64,000 nt of DNA, from the NCBI GenBank assembly GCA_037974965.1, contig JBBPFI010000004.1, positions 1,302,001 to 1,366,000 on the forward strand, read 5' to 3'. The notes under the pieces were generated by a model. It was not told the origin of the DNA. It was given only the letters and a program-made list of their open reading frames with translations, and did no database searches. The stretch's first letter is position 1; the number at the start of each line of letters is the position of its first letter. Below are positions 1 to 11,097 of the stretch, piece by piece. A program made the position numbers and the translations under genes. The DNA is from Dacryopinax spathularia. Its lineage: Eukaryota; Basidiomycota; Dacrymycetes; Dacrymycetales; Dacrymycetaceae.

Positions 1-362
1 GTTCCTACACCTACGGAGACCACACCCTGCAGCGGCCCAAATCCATCACTCAGCCACCCGTTCCCCCGCTCCCGCTCCCACTTCCACTTCCATTCGCCGC
101 TCCTACTTCTTCCTCTTCCTCTTCGTCAGCCAGCACAGCCGCTGCCGCAGCAGGAGCAGTATCGAAGAAACGCCGTGCTGCGCTCCAGCTTACAAGTGTG
201 AGGGAAGACCATAGTTCGAGCGAGGACACGTTTGGCACAGTGGGGGAGTCGCCTTGCGCACGGATGATCGCCCCGCCTTGCAGAGGACCACTGTCGGCCG
301 ATCCGAGCAACCCCAAGAGCTTGGGGAGGAACGTGTTCGAGCGGGCTGTTTCCTTCAGGTAA
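1..362 (+). CDS. C-terminal end of an unrecognised low-complexity protein (5' truncated)
   Basis: An open frame enters from the left edge (first full codon at base 3) and runs about 119 codons to TAA at 360-362, followed at once by a second stop, TAG. The visible part is rich in Ser, Pro and Ala, with a run of eight Ser, an Ala-rich stretch and a basic KKRR patch that could act in nuclear import. It ends in AVSFR. No domain is visible, so no function can be given. The stop sits where a GT donor could also be read (AGGTAATA), so a spliced continuation is possible, but the pyrimidine-rich sequence that follows looks like 3' UTR. The strand is the less certain part, since the whole call rests on one open frame. 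Confidence 0.45.
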   Translation, partial: SYTYGDHTLQRPKSITQPPVPPLPLPLPLPFAAPTSSSSSSSASTAAAAAGAVSKKRRAALQLTSVREDHSSSEDTFGTVGESPCARMIAPPCRGPLSADPSNPKSLGRNVFERAVSFR

Positions 363-1525
363 TAGCCTGCTCTTCTCCCGCACCGTACTCCTGTTTTGTC
401 CCAGTTTTCTGTCTCTCTCTCTCGCATTTTCAACTGCCCCGATCTATTTATTTTTTCTTGCATTTTTTTTTTCCCTTTGACGATGCACGTGTTGGTGCAT
501 GCTGGATCTGCGCCAACGCGCTTTCCTGTTTATATCGCCTTGCTTAACTCTGTTTCTTGCTTTCTGCTCGATCTATTCCGCTCTCCTCTACTCGATTTGT
601 CTCTCCTCCGTCTTCTTCATTTCCAGCATCGTTATCCCTCACTCTGATCTCCCGGCGCCCAAAACGCCCCGCACGCTCTCTTCACTTCACGCTCCTTAAT
701 CCTCACTCCTTACTCGTCGCTCCTTTCCTGCAATCGCACCGCAACGAACCGCACCGCACCGCACCGTCCGGCATTCCACTTCCGCTCTTACGTTCCAAGA
801 TATCTGTAACTGTCTTCTCTTCTCTTCTCTTCTCTATGCATGCCTTGCATTTCTTAGCTGTATCTATGTTACGACGCTCTCTTCTCGTTTTGTCCTGCAT
901 TTCCTCTATCCTCTTGATCGATCAATCTTTTCACGCACTCTCGAACAAAGCCAACCCGACCCGACCCAACCTTCCATATCCTCTTATCACCCGCCCTTCG
1001 CGCTAGAGCTGATATACCCGCACCTTGCCGCGACTCTGGAGATCTAATCTTGCTGGTTATCCTTACGGTAACGGTCACGGCCTTTTCGTATACGTTTTTT
1101 CGTGAGCTGTATCTCCCTTTTCTGGTCGTTGAGTGTGGAGTACTTACGTTAGGGGAATGGATATTGTGGCTTTTTTTTGACTTCGGAAGGATTGTCCTTC
1201 TTCGATGCCGTGTCCTCTGTGCACGGTAAGCAATGCACATGAAAGTCACAAGCAAACGATGCCTGCATTGCTTCTCCTTCTAAAACTTACAAGCAATGTC
1301 AAGTGGATTCATCTCATACGCACTTGACTTATCGGCTGACAAGCAATCCACGGAGTGCACTTCATTATGGAACGGTCAACGCACCAAGAGCAGATTTGCA
1401 CACACGTATTTGATTGTTCATGGCATTCATTTCATTGTTGCGTGCTGCCCAATCTAATCATGAGAGAGAAGAAATGGAAAAACTAAGCTACACAGGTCCC
1501 TATGCTAGGAGTCATTACGATGCAT
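363..1525. other. Intergenic, pyrimidine-rich
   Basis: Space between two convergent genes. The + strand is strongly C/T rich from about 400 to 900, with CT runs near 413-424, a TCTTC microsatellite at about 811-835 and ACCGC repeats near 745-765. No coding signal or RNA gene was seen. Confidence 0.6.
811..835 (+). repeat. TCTTC microsatellite
   Basis: Short run of TCTTC units (tcttctcttctcttctc) inside the pyrimidine-rich intergenic space. Confidence 0.6.
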
Positions 1526-2573
1526 TTAGTCGACCTCCTCGACACTCGGCTCATCAGCGGAGAAGCCGCCAGGTGCGCCACCAGCGCCCGCGCCGGGTGC
1601 GCCTGGGAAGCCGCCGCCCGGTGCACCGCCCGCCTGGGCGTACAACCGCTGCATGATCGGGTTGGCGACGGCCTCGAGCTCCTTCTGCCTGCTCTCGTAC
1701 TCGTCCTTCGACGCCTCCTGGGAAGCATCGAGCCACTTGATGGTCTCGTCGACGGCCTCCTGGAGCTTGGCCTTGTCGCCAGCATCGAACTTGTCGGCGA
1801 GCTTGTCGTCGGTGAGCGAGTTCCTCAGGTTGTAAGCGTACGACTCGAGGCCGTTCTTGGCGGTGATACGAGCCGCAGCCTCCTCATCCTCCTGCTTGTA
1901 CTTCTCGGCGTCGCGCACCATCCGCTCGATCTCCTCCTTCGACAGACGGCCCTTGTCGTTGGTGATGGTGATACGGTTCGACTTGCCGGTGGTCTTATCG
2001 GAAGCCGAGACGTTGAGGATACCGTTGGCATCGATATCGAACGTGACCTCGATCTGAGGAACACCACGCGGTGCCGGAGGAATGCCGGTAAGCTCGAACT
2101 TGCCGAGAAGGTTGTTGTCCTTTGTCCGGGCACGCTCACCCTCATAGACCTGGATGAGCACACCGGGCTGGTTGTCGGCGTAGGTGGAGAAGATCTCGGA
2201 CTTCTTCGTCGGGACGGTGGTGTTCCTCTTGATGAGAGGAGTCATGACACCACCAGCGGTCTCGATACCGAGGGACAGAGGAGCGACATCGAGCAGGAGG
2301 AGATCCTGGGTCTTCTCCGAGGTGTCGCCCGAGAGGATAGCTGCCTGGACAGCAGCACCGTATGCGACGGCCTCATCGGGGTTGATGCTCTTGTTGGGCT
2401 CCTTGCCGTTGAAGAAGTCGGACACGAGCTTGATGATACGAGGAATACGGGTGGAACCGCCGACAAGGACGATCTCGTGGACGTTGGACTTGTCGATCTT
2501 CGAGTCACGGAGGACCTTCTCGACGGGCTCGAGGGTAGAGCGGAAGAGGTCCTGGCAGAGCTCCTCGAACCGG

Positions 2574-2605
<32 letters not shown>

Positions 2606-3472
2606 CTCGAACAGCGAGTCGATCTCAATGGAGGTCTGGGCCGCAGACGAGAGAGTGCGCTTGGCACGCTCGCAAGCAGTCCTCAAGCGACGGAGGGCAC
2701 GAGCGTTGGTGCTCAGGTCCTTCTTGTACTTCCTCTTGAACTCCTGGACGAAATGGTTGACGAGGCGGTTATCGAAGTCCTCACCACCAAGATGGGTGTC
2801 ACCGGCGGTGGCCTTGACCTCGAAGATACCCTCCTCGATCGTCAGCAGGGAGACATCGAACGTCCCACCACCAAGATCGAAGATGAGCACATTGCGCTCG
2901 CCCTGGGTCTTCTTGTCGAGACCGTAGGCGATGGCAGCGGCGGTGGGCTCGTTGATGATACGGAGGACGTTGAGGCCAGCGATGACACCGGCATCCTTCG
3001 TCGCCTGGCGCTGTGAGTCGTTGAAGTAGGCAGGGACGGTGATGACGGCGTTGGTGACCGTCTGGCCGAGGTAGGACTCGGCGGTCTCCTTCATCTTCAG
3101 GAGGACCATGGAAGAGATCTCCTCTGGCGAGAAGACCTTGGTCTCACCCTTGAACTCGACTTGGATCATCGGCTTGCCGCCCTGGTTGATGACCTTGAAG
3201 GGGTAGTGCTTGATATCAGCCTGCACCTCAGGGTCGTCGAACTTGCGGCCGATGAGTCGCTTGGCGTCGAAGACGGTGTTGTGCGGGTTCATGGCGACCT
3301 GGTTCTTGGCCGCATCGCCGATGAGCCGCTCGGTGTCGGAGAAGGAGACGTATGAGGGCGTTGTTCGGTTGCCCTGGTCGTTTGCGATGATTTCGACCCG
3401 GTCATTTTGCCATACTCCTACGCAGGAGTAGGTTGTACCGAGGTCAATGCCGATGGCTTTTGATGAAGACAT
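1526..3472 (-). CDS. SSA1: Cytosolic Hsp70 chaperone (Ssa type), intronless
   Basis: A single 648-codon exon encodes a full Hsp70. ATPase signatures are present: IDLGTTYS near residues 8-15, [12 protein letters not shown] near 200 and [12 protein letters not shown] near 340. The substrate-binding domain and helical lid follow, then a Gly/Ala/Pro-rich tail ending in EEVD, the motif that binds TPR co-chaperones and marks the cytosolic or nuclear form. It folds nascent and stress-denatured proteins using ATP with J-protein and exchange-factor partners. Length is normal for fungal Ssa proteins. It is the only complete gene here with no intron, in keeping with heat-shock genes that must be expressed when splicing is impaired. 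The upstream sequence carries a TATA box and a heat-shock element. Codon choice is strongly C-ending, as in highly expressed fungal genes. Confidence 0.97.
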
Positions 3473-3598
3473 TGCGGAAGAAGTGGTATAGGGTTATGCG
3501 GGATGTGGTGGTAAGAAGGAAAGGGGGGTTTGGTGTTCGTAAGATGGTGAATCTTTTGAAAGTACGCTGAGTGCATATTGTGCAGCTGAGAGTCGTCC

Positions 3599-3605
3599 TT
3601 ATAAA
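3599..3605 (-). promoter_or_regulatory. TATA box of the Hsp70 gene
   Basis: On the minus strand the sequence reads TTTATAA, about 127 bp upstream of the Hsp70 ATG and just downstream of the heat-shock element. Confidence 0.5.
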
Positions 3606-3633
3606 CGTCTTCAAAGGCGGAGACAGATATTTG

Positions 3634-3651
3634 TTCGAGAATGGCATCGAA
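3634..3651 (-). promoter_or_regulatory. Gap-type heat-shock element of the Hsp70 gene
   Basis: On the + strand the bases are TTCgaGAAtggcatcGAA: an inverted TTCnnGAA pair followed after exactly 7 nt by a third GAA in phase with the 5-bp HSE unit. This is the gap-type element bound by fungal Hsf1. It lies about 160 bp before the ATG and 30 bp before the TATA box. Confidence 0.6.
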
Positions 3652-4075
3652 GGACGCTTGGACCTGAACACGGATTCAATTCCCTTTTAGGGGAATGCTA
3701 GCAGCTTCCATCTGACACCTCCTCCGCGTCACTGGGCCCTTCTACTCCCGTCTCGCGGGTTCCAGCTCCGCCTACGCACGGCCAGGCGCTGCGGTCTATT
3801 GCGCGACCTTACTTTGCTATCACAACGGGATCCCACTATACGCAATGCAGTGTACCATTCCGCAGTCTGGATCATCCTAGGAAGTACCAGAGCCTGGCCC
3901 AATCCCGGAGAAGACGCTCGTAGGCTCTACGTCATTGTAGGCGAACCTGGCATATTGTCGAAATTTCATTGTCATTATTGTTGGACTACAATGCAAGAGT
4001 GGTGGTGTGTCGACAATTCGCGGGATTCAGGAACATGAAAGCAATGCAACTCGAATGTAGAATCATGCTCAAACT

Positions 4076-5836
4076 CTATTCGGCAAACTCCTCAACATTC
4101 CTAGGCCGGATCTCCCGCTGCTTCCCACGAATTCCCCACACTCCCCAATTAGGTCTGATCATGACCCGGGGGTCGAAGTCCGCTACATCCCACTTCTCGC
4201 TCCCGAACGGATTGCTCCCCGGCGTTAGGATCCAGTCGAACTCGCCTTCGACGCCGGGGACGCCGTCGAGGCTCTTGACGTCCCGCTCGACGTCGGTGGG
4301 CGAGAAGCCAGTAACGAAGATTGCGCATTTGGTCGGAAGCAGCTTCTGAAGCACTCCGCCCCACTCGTCGGGAGACTCGATCTGCAGCATCTCGGGATGT
4401 GTCGGTGAGGGGAAGCCGAACCCAGGGCAGAAGAAGAAGAAGACGTCGGTGTAGGGGTCGAAAGGACCAAATAGATCGTGCATGTCGTCCCACCGCGACC
4501 GGATGGACGTGAGCGTGAGATGCTTGTTCCGAGGGTCAGTATATGAGGGCGCGCCGAACTTCTCCAGCTCGGAGCGACTCCTGATACCTGGCCTGGTGAT
4601 GACAGGCGTGGCCGGTTCCCAGACTGCAACAGTTGACGGACCTCCCTCGGCGTTCTTCTGGATATCAGCTGCAGGTTGGAACTTCGGCGTGGCTTCCTTG
4701 GCTTCTTTCTCCAGTACACGTCGAATTTCCTCTTCCTCATTCGGGGGAGGAGGAGGAAGGGGGACCTCCAGCACGCCATCCTTCACTACAGGCTCGGGTT
4801 TCGAAGTGGCCGTTGCTTGCGGAGCAGCCTCTGCTTTGGGCGTAGCATTTGCTTGCTGAGCGCCTGGAGCGAGATTAGGGGGCAGGGCGGCTTGGGGGCC
4901 AACAAAGTGCAGGTGAAGGTTGACATTCGGGAAACAGTGGTTCAACTGCTCCCAGACGTGTGGTGGGAGGGAGGATTCGCCCCGCGCACCGACGACGAAG
5001 ACACGGATGGTGTCTTGCAGCGCGAGGACATTTTCTCGGGAGGATATAGCAGCGTCGGAGAAGAGGACGGAGCGGAGCGCTGTTCAGCACACATTCAGTC
5101 GCATATAAGAGGAGCTATAGGGGAGTAGGACGTACCGGCCATAGACCGCGCTCCTTCGGGTGTTAAGCGCTGGTTGCGAGTCGTAAAGCCGCTGTACTGA
5201 TGCAGTATACCGGCGATGGTCATTGGATATGTTAGCAGCTTGCTGAGATGCCTTCTTGCTCGGTCTGTGTCGATTGATGGGAAGCCGCGTGTGTACCATA
5301 GCAGATCCCAGTTGGCGAACGAGATGGCTTCCTCATAACTCTGCTCGCCTGTCCCACAGGTCAGACGATGCGCGATGGAAGTAGGTCAAAAGAGGCGTAC
5401 CTGGTAGCTCAAACTCCCATAACTGCCTTCCACTTCGCAAGTCGTGCTCATCCTCGTTCACCTCCCGCAGCCTCCCGCAATACTTCGCATGCTCGCTATC
5501 CTGTGCATGATGCTCCTCCGAACAATGTGTCGGCCACCCACAATCCGGACAATCATATTGCACTCTCCTATTCTCGCCATTCACGTCCAAGCACACTGGA
5601 CACGGCGCCATCGACTTGATTGTTTGTGCTCGTGCCCGCAATGCCGGGATGGGTGAGCTCGAGAACGGGTGGAAGAGGTCATCTTGTTCCAGAATCGGTT
5701 TCGACCTGGCCTTTTCTTCCTTTTGTTTTGACTTGAACCAGCCAAAGAGCGTTCGCCTCGGAAGGCTTGATTTTCGACATTGGAGAGCGAGCGCCCGAGA
5801 GCAGGCAGGCCGAGTGGGTATCCGAGAGAGCAGCAT
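4076..5836 (-). CDS. MSS51: Mss51-type mitochondrial translational activator of COX1
   Basis: Three exons (5836-5401, 5348-5136, 5079-4076) give 550 aa in frame. The first 35 residues are basic and hydroxylated with an RRTLFGWF segment, as in mitochondrial presequences. A MYND-like zinc finger follows, with Cys79, Cys82, Cys96, Cys99, Cys105, His109/116 and Cys120. Then comes the diagnostic Mss51 stretch with SFANWDLLWYTRGFPSID and LTYPMTIAGILHQ, and a long C-terminal region with a Pro/Ala linker and a conserved block ending at WGVWGIRGKQR. In yeast Mss51 activates COX1 mRNA translation and binds new Cox1, coupling synthesis to cytochrome oxidase assembly. Two Cys-Pro motifs (CPV at 79, CPD at 96) match the heme-responsive positions reported in yeast Mss51. 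It is longer than the yeast protein, mainly in the linker. Confidence 0.92.
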
Positions 5837-6347
5837 TATGGCTCTTTAGAGGCGCATACACCGAGCGAGCCGCGTCCCTTGCCCTCTTTCAGCGCGCATT
5901 CGGCAGGGAGCACATGCAACGTCGTTTACTGCTTCCGCTCTATTGGCAGGCGAGCGGGCTTTCTAACTGATTGGAACTCGCTTTGACGCATTCCATTCTC
6001 CGACACTGGCTGAGAGTCCAACTTCTTCGCAAAGTACGTTACAAAGCAACATCAATATTGCCGCAACAATGTTGCTCCTTTGATTATCTTCATCATCTGC
6101 TTATCGTCCGCACCTCACCTCATGAACGGCCTCCTGTCATGCACGTGCCCGTCGTAAGCTGAGACCCCGAAAGTGGGTGAGACTCGCAGTGCTATAAGGT
6201 CCCGTGGGCGCGGTTTGAAAGCTGCCCCCAAAAGTTTGACTCCGACGAACCCCCGCCATCCCCTAATCCGCGCTCGCCGCCGTCGTCCACAAGCGCCCGT
6301 GCGGCCAACGACGACGATATAAACTCGGGGCGTGCGGCAGGCCTGGT
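5837..6347. other. Divergent promoter region, MSS51 and Zn-cluster regulator
   Basis: About 510 bp shared by the two diverging genes. A TATAAA at 6318-6323 sits only 25-30 bp before the ATG at 6348. Nothing else was recognised. Confidence 0.55.
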
Positions 6348-7829
6348 ATGCTCGGTTACTACGGCGCAGGAGGCGGGCAACAGCAGAATCCGAACGGTGG
6401 AGGAGTGATGTCGAATATGACCGGAATGGCGGACTCATCCCCTTCGCGCTCAGTTCAAACCCCGTCCAATGCCGGTAATGCGCCACCAAACCCCGCAAAC
6501 TCACCTTCGACCGTCGGTCCAAATCATAATCCCTCACAGAATGCAAACAATCCAAACGTGAATGACAACTCGCCGACGGTCCAGCAAAGTCAACCTCAGC
6601 AGCATCAGGCTATTTCGAGCTCATCATCACCTGTTAATCCGACGGCATATGCGCCTTTTGTGCCCGGCGTCATCCAACCCCAACAGCAGCCGCCATTCTA
6701 CTACACGAATGACTATAATGCCGGGCAAGGTGGATCTGCTCAAGGCGACAGCAGCCAGGATGGTGGAAGCTCGCACTCACGTCAGTCGAGCGGAGCCTCG
6801 GCGAACGCACCGGTGAACTTGCAACCAGCGGCACCCATGGCCATCCCGGCGGGTGCGCCCATACCTCAAATGATCCCGACGTATGGCTACGCTATGCCTA
6901 CTCTGCCCTTCTATGGTGCTCCCCTCGCCAACAACCCATCTCTTCTACCGGTGTATCCGGCCATGCCGCACTATATTCCACCGGCGATCCCGACAGCGCA
7001 GGCGGCTGCTCAGCAAGCGGCTCTCGATCAGAAGTCCAAGCGCAACCAAGTGAAGAACGCTTGCAGGAACTGTCAGAAAGCGTGCAAGAAATGCGATGAT
7101 TGCCGTCCTTGCGTGCGATGTGTCAAGTACGGTATCAGCCACGAGTGCAAGGACAGCGAGCGTAAGGAGAGGAAGAAGGGTGTCAAGCGCGGGCCGTACA
7201 AGAAGAGGGAGCAGAAGAGTACGTCGCCCCATTTCGTTGCTCGCTGTATGCGCTCGTCGCTGACTTCTCGTCAGTGGCTGAGATGGCATACGGCTCGTTG
7301 GCTGCGGCTGACGTCTTCGTTCCAGGATTCTACGCTGCTGGGTACGCTGGATTCGCTGGCGCGAGTTGAGACGGCTAGCTGAATCCAGATGGTAGGGTTA
7401 CACCGCCGTATCCCTACTATATCCCTCAGGCGGTCCAACCTGTGCAGGCGGTTCAACCCGTTCAGACCGATGGTACCCCACAACCGGTGCAAGCTGCCGC
7501 ACCGGTGCACTATGCCTACCCGTACTTCGGAACCCCCTATGCGTACGTCTTATCCTGTGGAGGTGTGCCATACAAAAGCTGACGGCGGTGTCATCTGCAG
7601 CGCATATACTCCAGCCTCAGTCGACGGATCTGCTGGTGGAACCCCAGCGTACGCTCCCGTCTATACCGTCGCTCCCACGCCCACCCCTGCCGATGCCAGT
7701 GCCACCACCCCTCGCCGCGCCTCGCAAGAGGTCTCATCCCAAGCCAGTCCTCCCACTACCAAAGAGAGCCCTGGAAAGAAGAAAGCTTCCAAGCCCAAGC
7801 CCAACACCGCAATCGCCGCTGCTAGCTAA
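6348..7829 (+). CDS. Zn2Cys6-type transcription factor with internal zinc cluster
   Basis: Four exons (6348-7218, 7275-7341, 7396-7542, 7601-7829) give 437 aa. Residues 1-225 are Asn/Gln/Pro/Ser rich and disordered, typical of activation domains. The zinc cluster spans Cys239-Cys267 with spacing C-x2-C-x6-C-x5-C-x2-C-x8-C, an extra Cys inside, and a basic tail RKERKKGVKRGPYKKR that should contact DNA. The cluster lies mid-protein rather than at the N-terminus, and a Pro/Val/Gln-rich tail ends in a Lys-rich patch. The product is probably a nuclear DNA-binding regulator; its targets are unknown. The 54-nt second intron is the least certain, because the acceptor was chosen to keep frame. A TATAAA lies only 25-30 bp before ATG 6348, so the in-frame ATG at 6408 may be the true start. 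Confidence 0.8.
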
Positions 7830-8578
7830 CGCCAGGCAGGGCGGGGAAAGCGCGTTCCTGAGCCTGTGCGAGGTTCTCACATTGCCGCTGTCCCCGCCTG
7901 TCCACGGCCCCCACCACCGCGCATCGCAGTTCCGTACCCTCTTTTCCCTCTTTTCCCGGTTTACCGTCGTCGTCCCACCTGAATTAACTATCCCGACCCC
8001 TATGCCTGTTGTACAAGCTTGTACAAGAACTCTCTGCCTAACTGACTGACTGATGGAACGGTATCCCCCGTGTACTATGTAGTTACCCGAGTTCCCCATA
8101 CGTAGGATAATGCCAGCCAACTGAAGCCTTTGTCCGCTTTTGGGCTTCCAGAAGCAGTTCCCACTCCGCGCGTCCGATAGGCTCAGGCACATTATCATCA
8201 TCATCATCATCCATCCTACTGAATTCTTCCCATTCTCACAGCTCCGCATTGCCGCATGCTCCACATGCATGTGCAAGCCAGCTGCGGGGATTCTATCTTT
8301 ATCTACTCTGCTGGACCTATACCACCTAAATACAGTATATGAGGCGCTGTCACCTCGTCTGTTGCTGCTCCAGTCCGTTGTTGTCGGGACCGCCTCCGGA
8401 CGTCATCCCATCATCCCATCACTCCATCATCCCATCAAACCCATCAAGTTGGAGTCCTACGTCCAACAAGCGTATATAACACCCACACTACTCGGCTCAG
8501 CCTGCATCGTCCAGCCCAACAAACAGCAATACCCGCAGGCCCGACCAGGCCAAACATAAGCAAAAGAAGCCAGCAAGG
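7830..8578. other. Intergenic with promoter of the downstream secreted-protein gene
   Basis: Contains an ATC/CAT trinucleotide run near 8192-8212, CCCATCAT-like repeats at about 8405-8450 and a TATATAA at 8473-8479, about 100 bp before the next ATG. No gene seen. Confidence 0.55.
8473..8479 (+). promoter_or_regulatory. TATA box of the secreted Ser-rich protein gene
   Basis: TATATAA about 100 bp upstream of the ATG at 8579. Confidence 0.5.
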
Positions 8579-9171
8579 ATGTTCTACATGCGCTTGCCAG
8601 CCCTCTTCGTCCTCGCCCTGCTGGGGACGCTCGTCGCCTCCCAGACCTTGTCGGGCATCTCGGGTGTGGGCCCAGTCCCGCCCATTACTTTCTCGCCTAC
8701 GTACGTCTCCCCTTCCTCTCCCTCTCTCCGCCTTAATCAGGCAGCTCTGGCTGGCTGGGTGCTGCGAGAGGTTCGGTAGGATGAACGCAGGCTGATATGA
8801 GATGATTATGCAGGGGTACCGCCTCACTGCCCGGTACGACACTAGCGACCCCCGTCCAGTCTGAATCCAGCGTGAACCCCGGCGGCCCAATGTCAGTCAC
8901 CTCCGGTGCCAGCTACTCCGCCCCCACAACGACGCTCAGCTCCGGCTCGTTGGTGAACATACCCAGTATCTCGGCCAGTTCGGCTCCACCTCCAGGGAGC
9001 ATGTCCAGCTTGTCTAGCGTTTCGTCTGTGTCGAGCATGTCCAGCATGTCGAGTCAGTCGTCGACTAGCGCAAGTGCGAGTGCTAGCGCGAGTTCGGGCG
9101 CTATGAGAGTCGAAGTTGGCGGGATGGGGCTGTTGGGCTTGTTGGGCGTTGTCCTTTGTCGGCTGTTGTGA
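8579..9171 (+). CDS. Small secreted Ser-rich protein, probably GPI-anchored
   Basis: Two exons (8579-8700, 8814-9171) encode 159 aa. The N-terminus is a clear signal peptide (hydrophobic LPALFVLALLGTLVAS, cleavage likely after VAS). The mature part is Ser/Thr/Pro rich with repeated SMSS and SASASA tracts, a good target for O-mannosylation. The C-terminus ends in a hydrophobic run (GLLGLLGVVLCRLL) after a small-residue stretch, as in GPI-anchor signals. I infer a cell-wall or membrane surface protein; no enzymatic domain is visible. The neighbouring gene at 10535 has the same plan (signal peptide in a short first exon, Ser/Thr-rich body, hydrophobic tail). Confidence 0.8.
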
Positions 9172-10534
9172 GCCGCGATCAGAGGGCTTCTTGAGTAACG
9201 AAAGGGCAAAGCGGCCTGGTGTACGAGGTTTGTATGTGTGTAGTTGTCTTGTACATTGAGCTGTTATGCTGCTGTCCTCTGTATGTACAATGTCTAAACA
9301 GTGCTCATCTCCTCGAAACCCCAGCAATCGCACCACTTTGCTGCAGCGGAGAACAACTTCTGTCTCTTATCCAGCACAGGCGATGTCTCTTCTGTGTCTA
9401 TGTCTTGTCCGCAAACCCCTCGCAGATGGTCGAGAACACAGCAGTTGTGGCTATCGTCAGCTTCAGCTGGCAATTGATCTGTTCCTGAGCTCATTGTCAA
9501 AGCTGTCTGAAACATGTTCAGGCACGCCAAGCCCACAGTACCTCCCCTCCTGGCAGTCGCCGACGCTGCCAGCTCTCTCGGATCTCACAATATCTCTGAT
9601 CGCGCTGGCAGTAAAAGACAAGCTCGACATGGCAGCGACCAGGTCCACTGAGACCGCGGTGTCGCACATCCTGGGCGGAATCTCGATAGCCAGTGAGAGA
9701 CAGCATGTGAATGTCAAGTTGTCAAACCTTGTCCTGCTTGTTTGTGGAGCTGCCGTTTCAATATGGCCTACATGGCATCCACGCCGATCTCATCCCAACA
9801 ACTCCGATAAAACGCCCCGCTCAACGGCTTCAACCTCTAGTGTAGCGGATGTGGGGCAGAAATCTGATCTGTCCCCTTCATCCACGTTCTCCAATAAGAA
9901 GAGGGAAAATGACGCTGCCGGGCGCTCCGTCCTCCTACTACGGAGCCGTACCAGACGCGTATGGGCGCTTCTGAGCTATCGCGTTCCTCCTTCTGCTCCC
10001 GGTCAACTCGTCTGTCTCTCTGTCTCTGAGCGCACCGATGAACGCATACCGATCATCGGCCCTTTCTTCCTTTACTTTGACAGGCTAGGGGACACACCGA
10101 CAGAGGGCTCATGTTCGGTTCTTAAATGATGGGAGGAACGGTCGACCCCTTCTTGCTTGGGCTGCTTGGCTGCGGATTGGCTTGCCAGCCTTGAGTGGGG
10201 GATGATGCATGCCTGCTTCTGCTAGGTCTTGGGAGATGAGGAAGAAGAGGGAGAAAGTACTGGGCAGGCGTCATCGTGATCGAACACTTGCTGGATCGTA
10301 TCGGGCTCGCAAGTCAGATCAACTCGTCGTGCTTGGTCTCAGAGAGCAGCGATGCGTCCTTATAAGCCTGTGAAGCTTGTTGCGAGGCAGGGCTGCCTCC
10401 TGCCTCTCTGCGTTCAACTCCTTCAGACCTGAGTCTATACTACCAACATCCACAGCACACGACGCACACGATCTACACGTTTATACTTCTGCACAACAAG
10501 CTACAAGCTCGTACCCTCGCAAAAGCCCAAAACA
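9172..10534. other. Long intergenic region between two surface-protein genes
   Basis: No recognisable gene. A 287-codon open frame on the + strand (9266-10129) has no domain, no coding-like composition and opposing frames, so it is not called. A TTATAAG near 10358 could be a TATA element for the gene starting at 10535. Confidence 0.5.
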
Positions 10535-11097
10535 ATGCCCTGCCTCCGCCGTATGCTCACTCTCTTCCTAGCCTTTGCGCTAGCCAGCGCCCTCCCAGGT
10601 CGTCAAGCCGAGTGCGTATCCCCTCTCTCCTACCCACGCTGGAAACCTTCTGACCCCTGTTCTACAGCGTCTCCCCGTCCGCAACAACCCAACCCCTCCC
10701 CCTCTCCGACCCCGCCTCATCTGCCCCCTCGGGCACAGCAACCAAACCAGAATACAGCATCCGCGCCACGACGATGTACGTTATCTCCGAGTCCTTCACG
10801 TACGACCCGACGACGTTCAGCACCACGACGATCTACGAGACGATCCTGCCGACGACTAGGACGACGCATGCGCCTGACGGTCAGGTGGGGTTCGGGACCG
10901 AGACGAGTGATGCTGCTGGTACGGATGGGAGTGCGAGTGGGACGGCGAGCGGGAGCGGCGGGAGGGTGACGCCTTCGTCGCCTTTTGCGGCGGTGGCCAC
11001 GACGCAGTCGAATACCTCTGGTGCGGGGAGACGTGTTGTCGGCCTGGGCGGCGGGCTGGTGGGCGCGGCGCTCGGCTTGATGGCGTTCTTCCTTTGA
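10535..11097 (+). CDS. Small secreted Ser/Thr-rich protein, probably GPI-anchored
   Basis: Two exons (10535-10611, 10668-11097) give 168 aa. The first exon encodes a signal peptide (MLTLFLAFALASALP). The body is Thr/Ser rich and includes a Tyr-containing segment (YVISESFTYDPTTFS), then Gly/Ser-rich spacer. The tail GLGGGLVGAALGLMAFFL is hydrophobic and follows small residues, fitting a GPI-anchor or a single membrane span. Its plan matches the gene at 8579, but the sequences are not closely alike, so shared descent is uncertain. I infer a cell-surface protein of unknown role. Confidence 0.8.

Larger units (their letters stand above)
3473..4075. other. Intergenic: Hsp70 promoter and MSS51 3' flank
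   Basis: Holds the Hsp70 promoter elements listed separately. The left 250 bp is the Hsp70 leader. From about 3700 to 4075 no further gene or element was recognised. Confidence 0.6.

Noticed and set aside
1502-3016. 504-codon open frame on the + strand opposite Hsp70
   Set aside because: Long antisense frames are a known by-product of codon bias in Hsp70 genes. The minus strand encodes a perfect Hsp70.
5885-5990. tRNA-like or other RNA gene in promoter regions
   Set aside because: I looked for T-arm (GGTTCGA) and A-box patterns in the intergenic regions and found no consistent cloverleaf.
9266-10129. 287-codon open frame on the + strand
   Set aside because: No domain, no signal peptide, irregular composition, and equal-quality short frames on the other strand. 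It may be chance.
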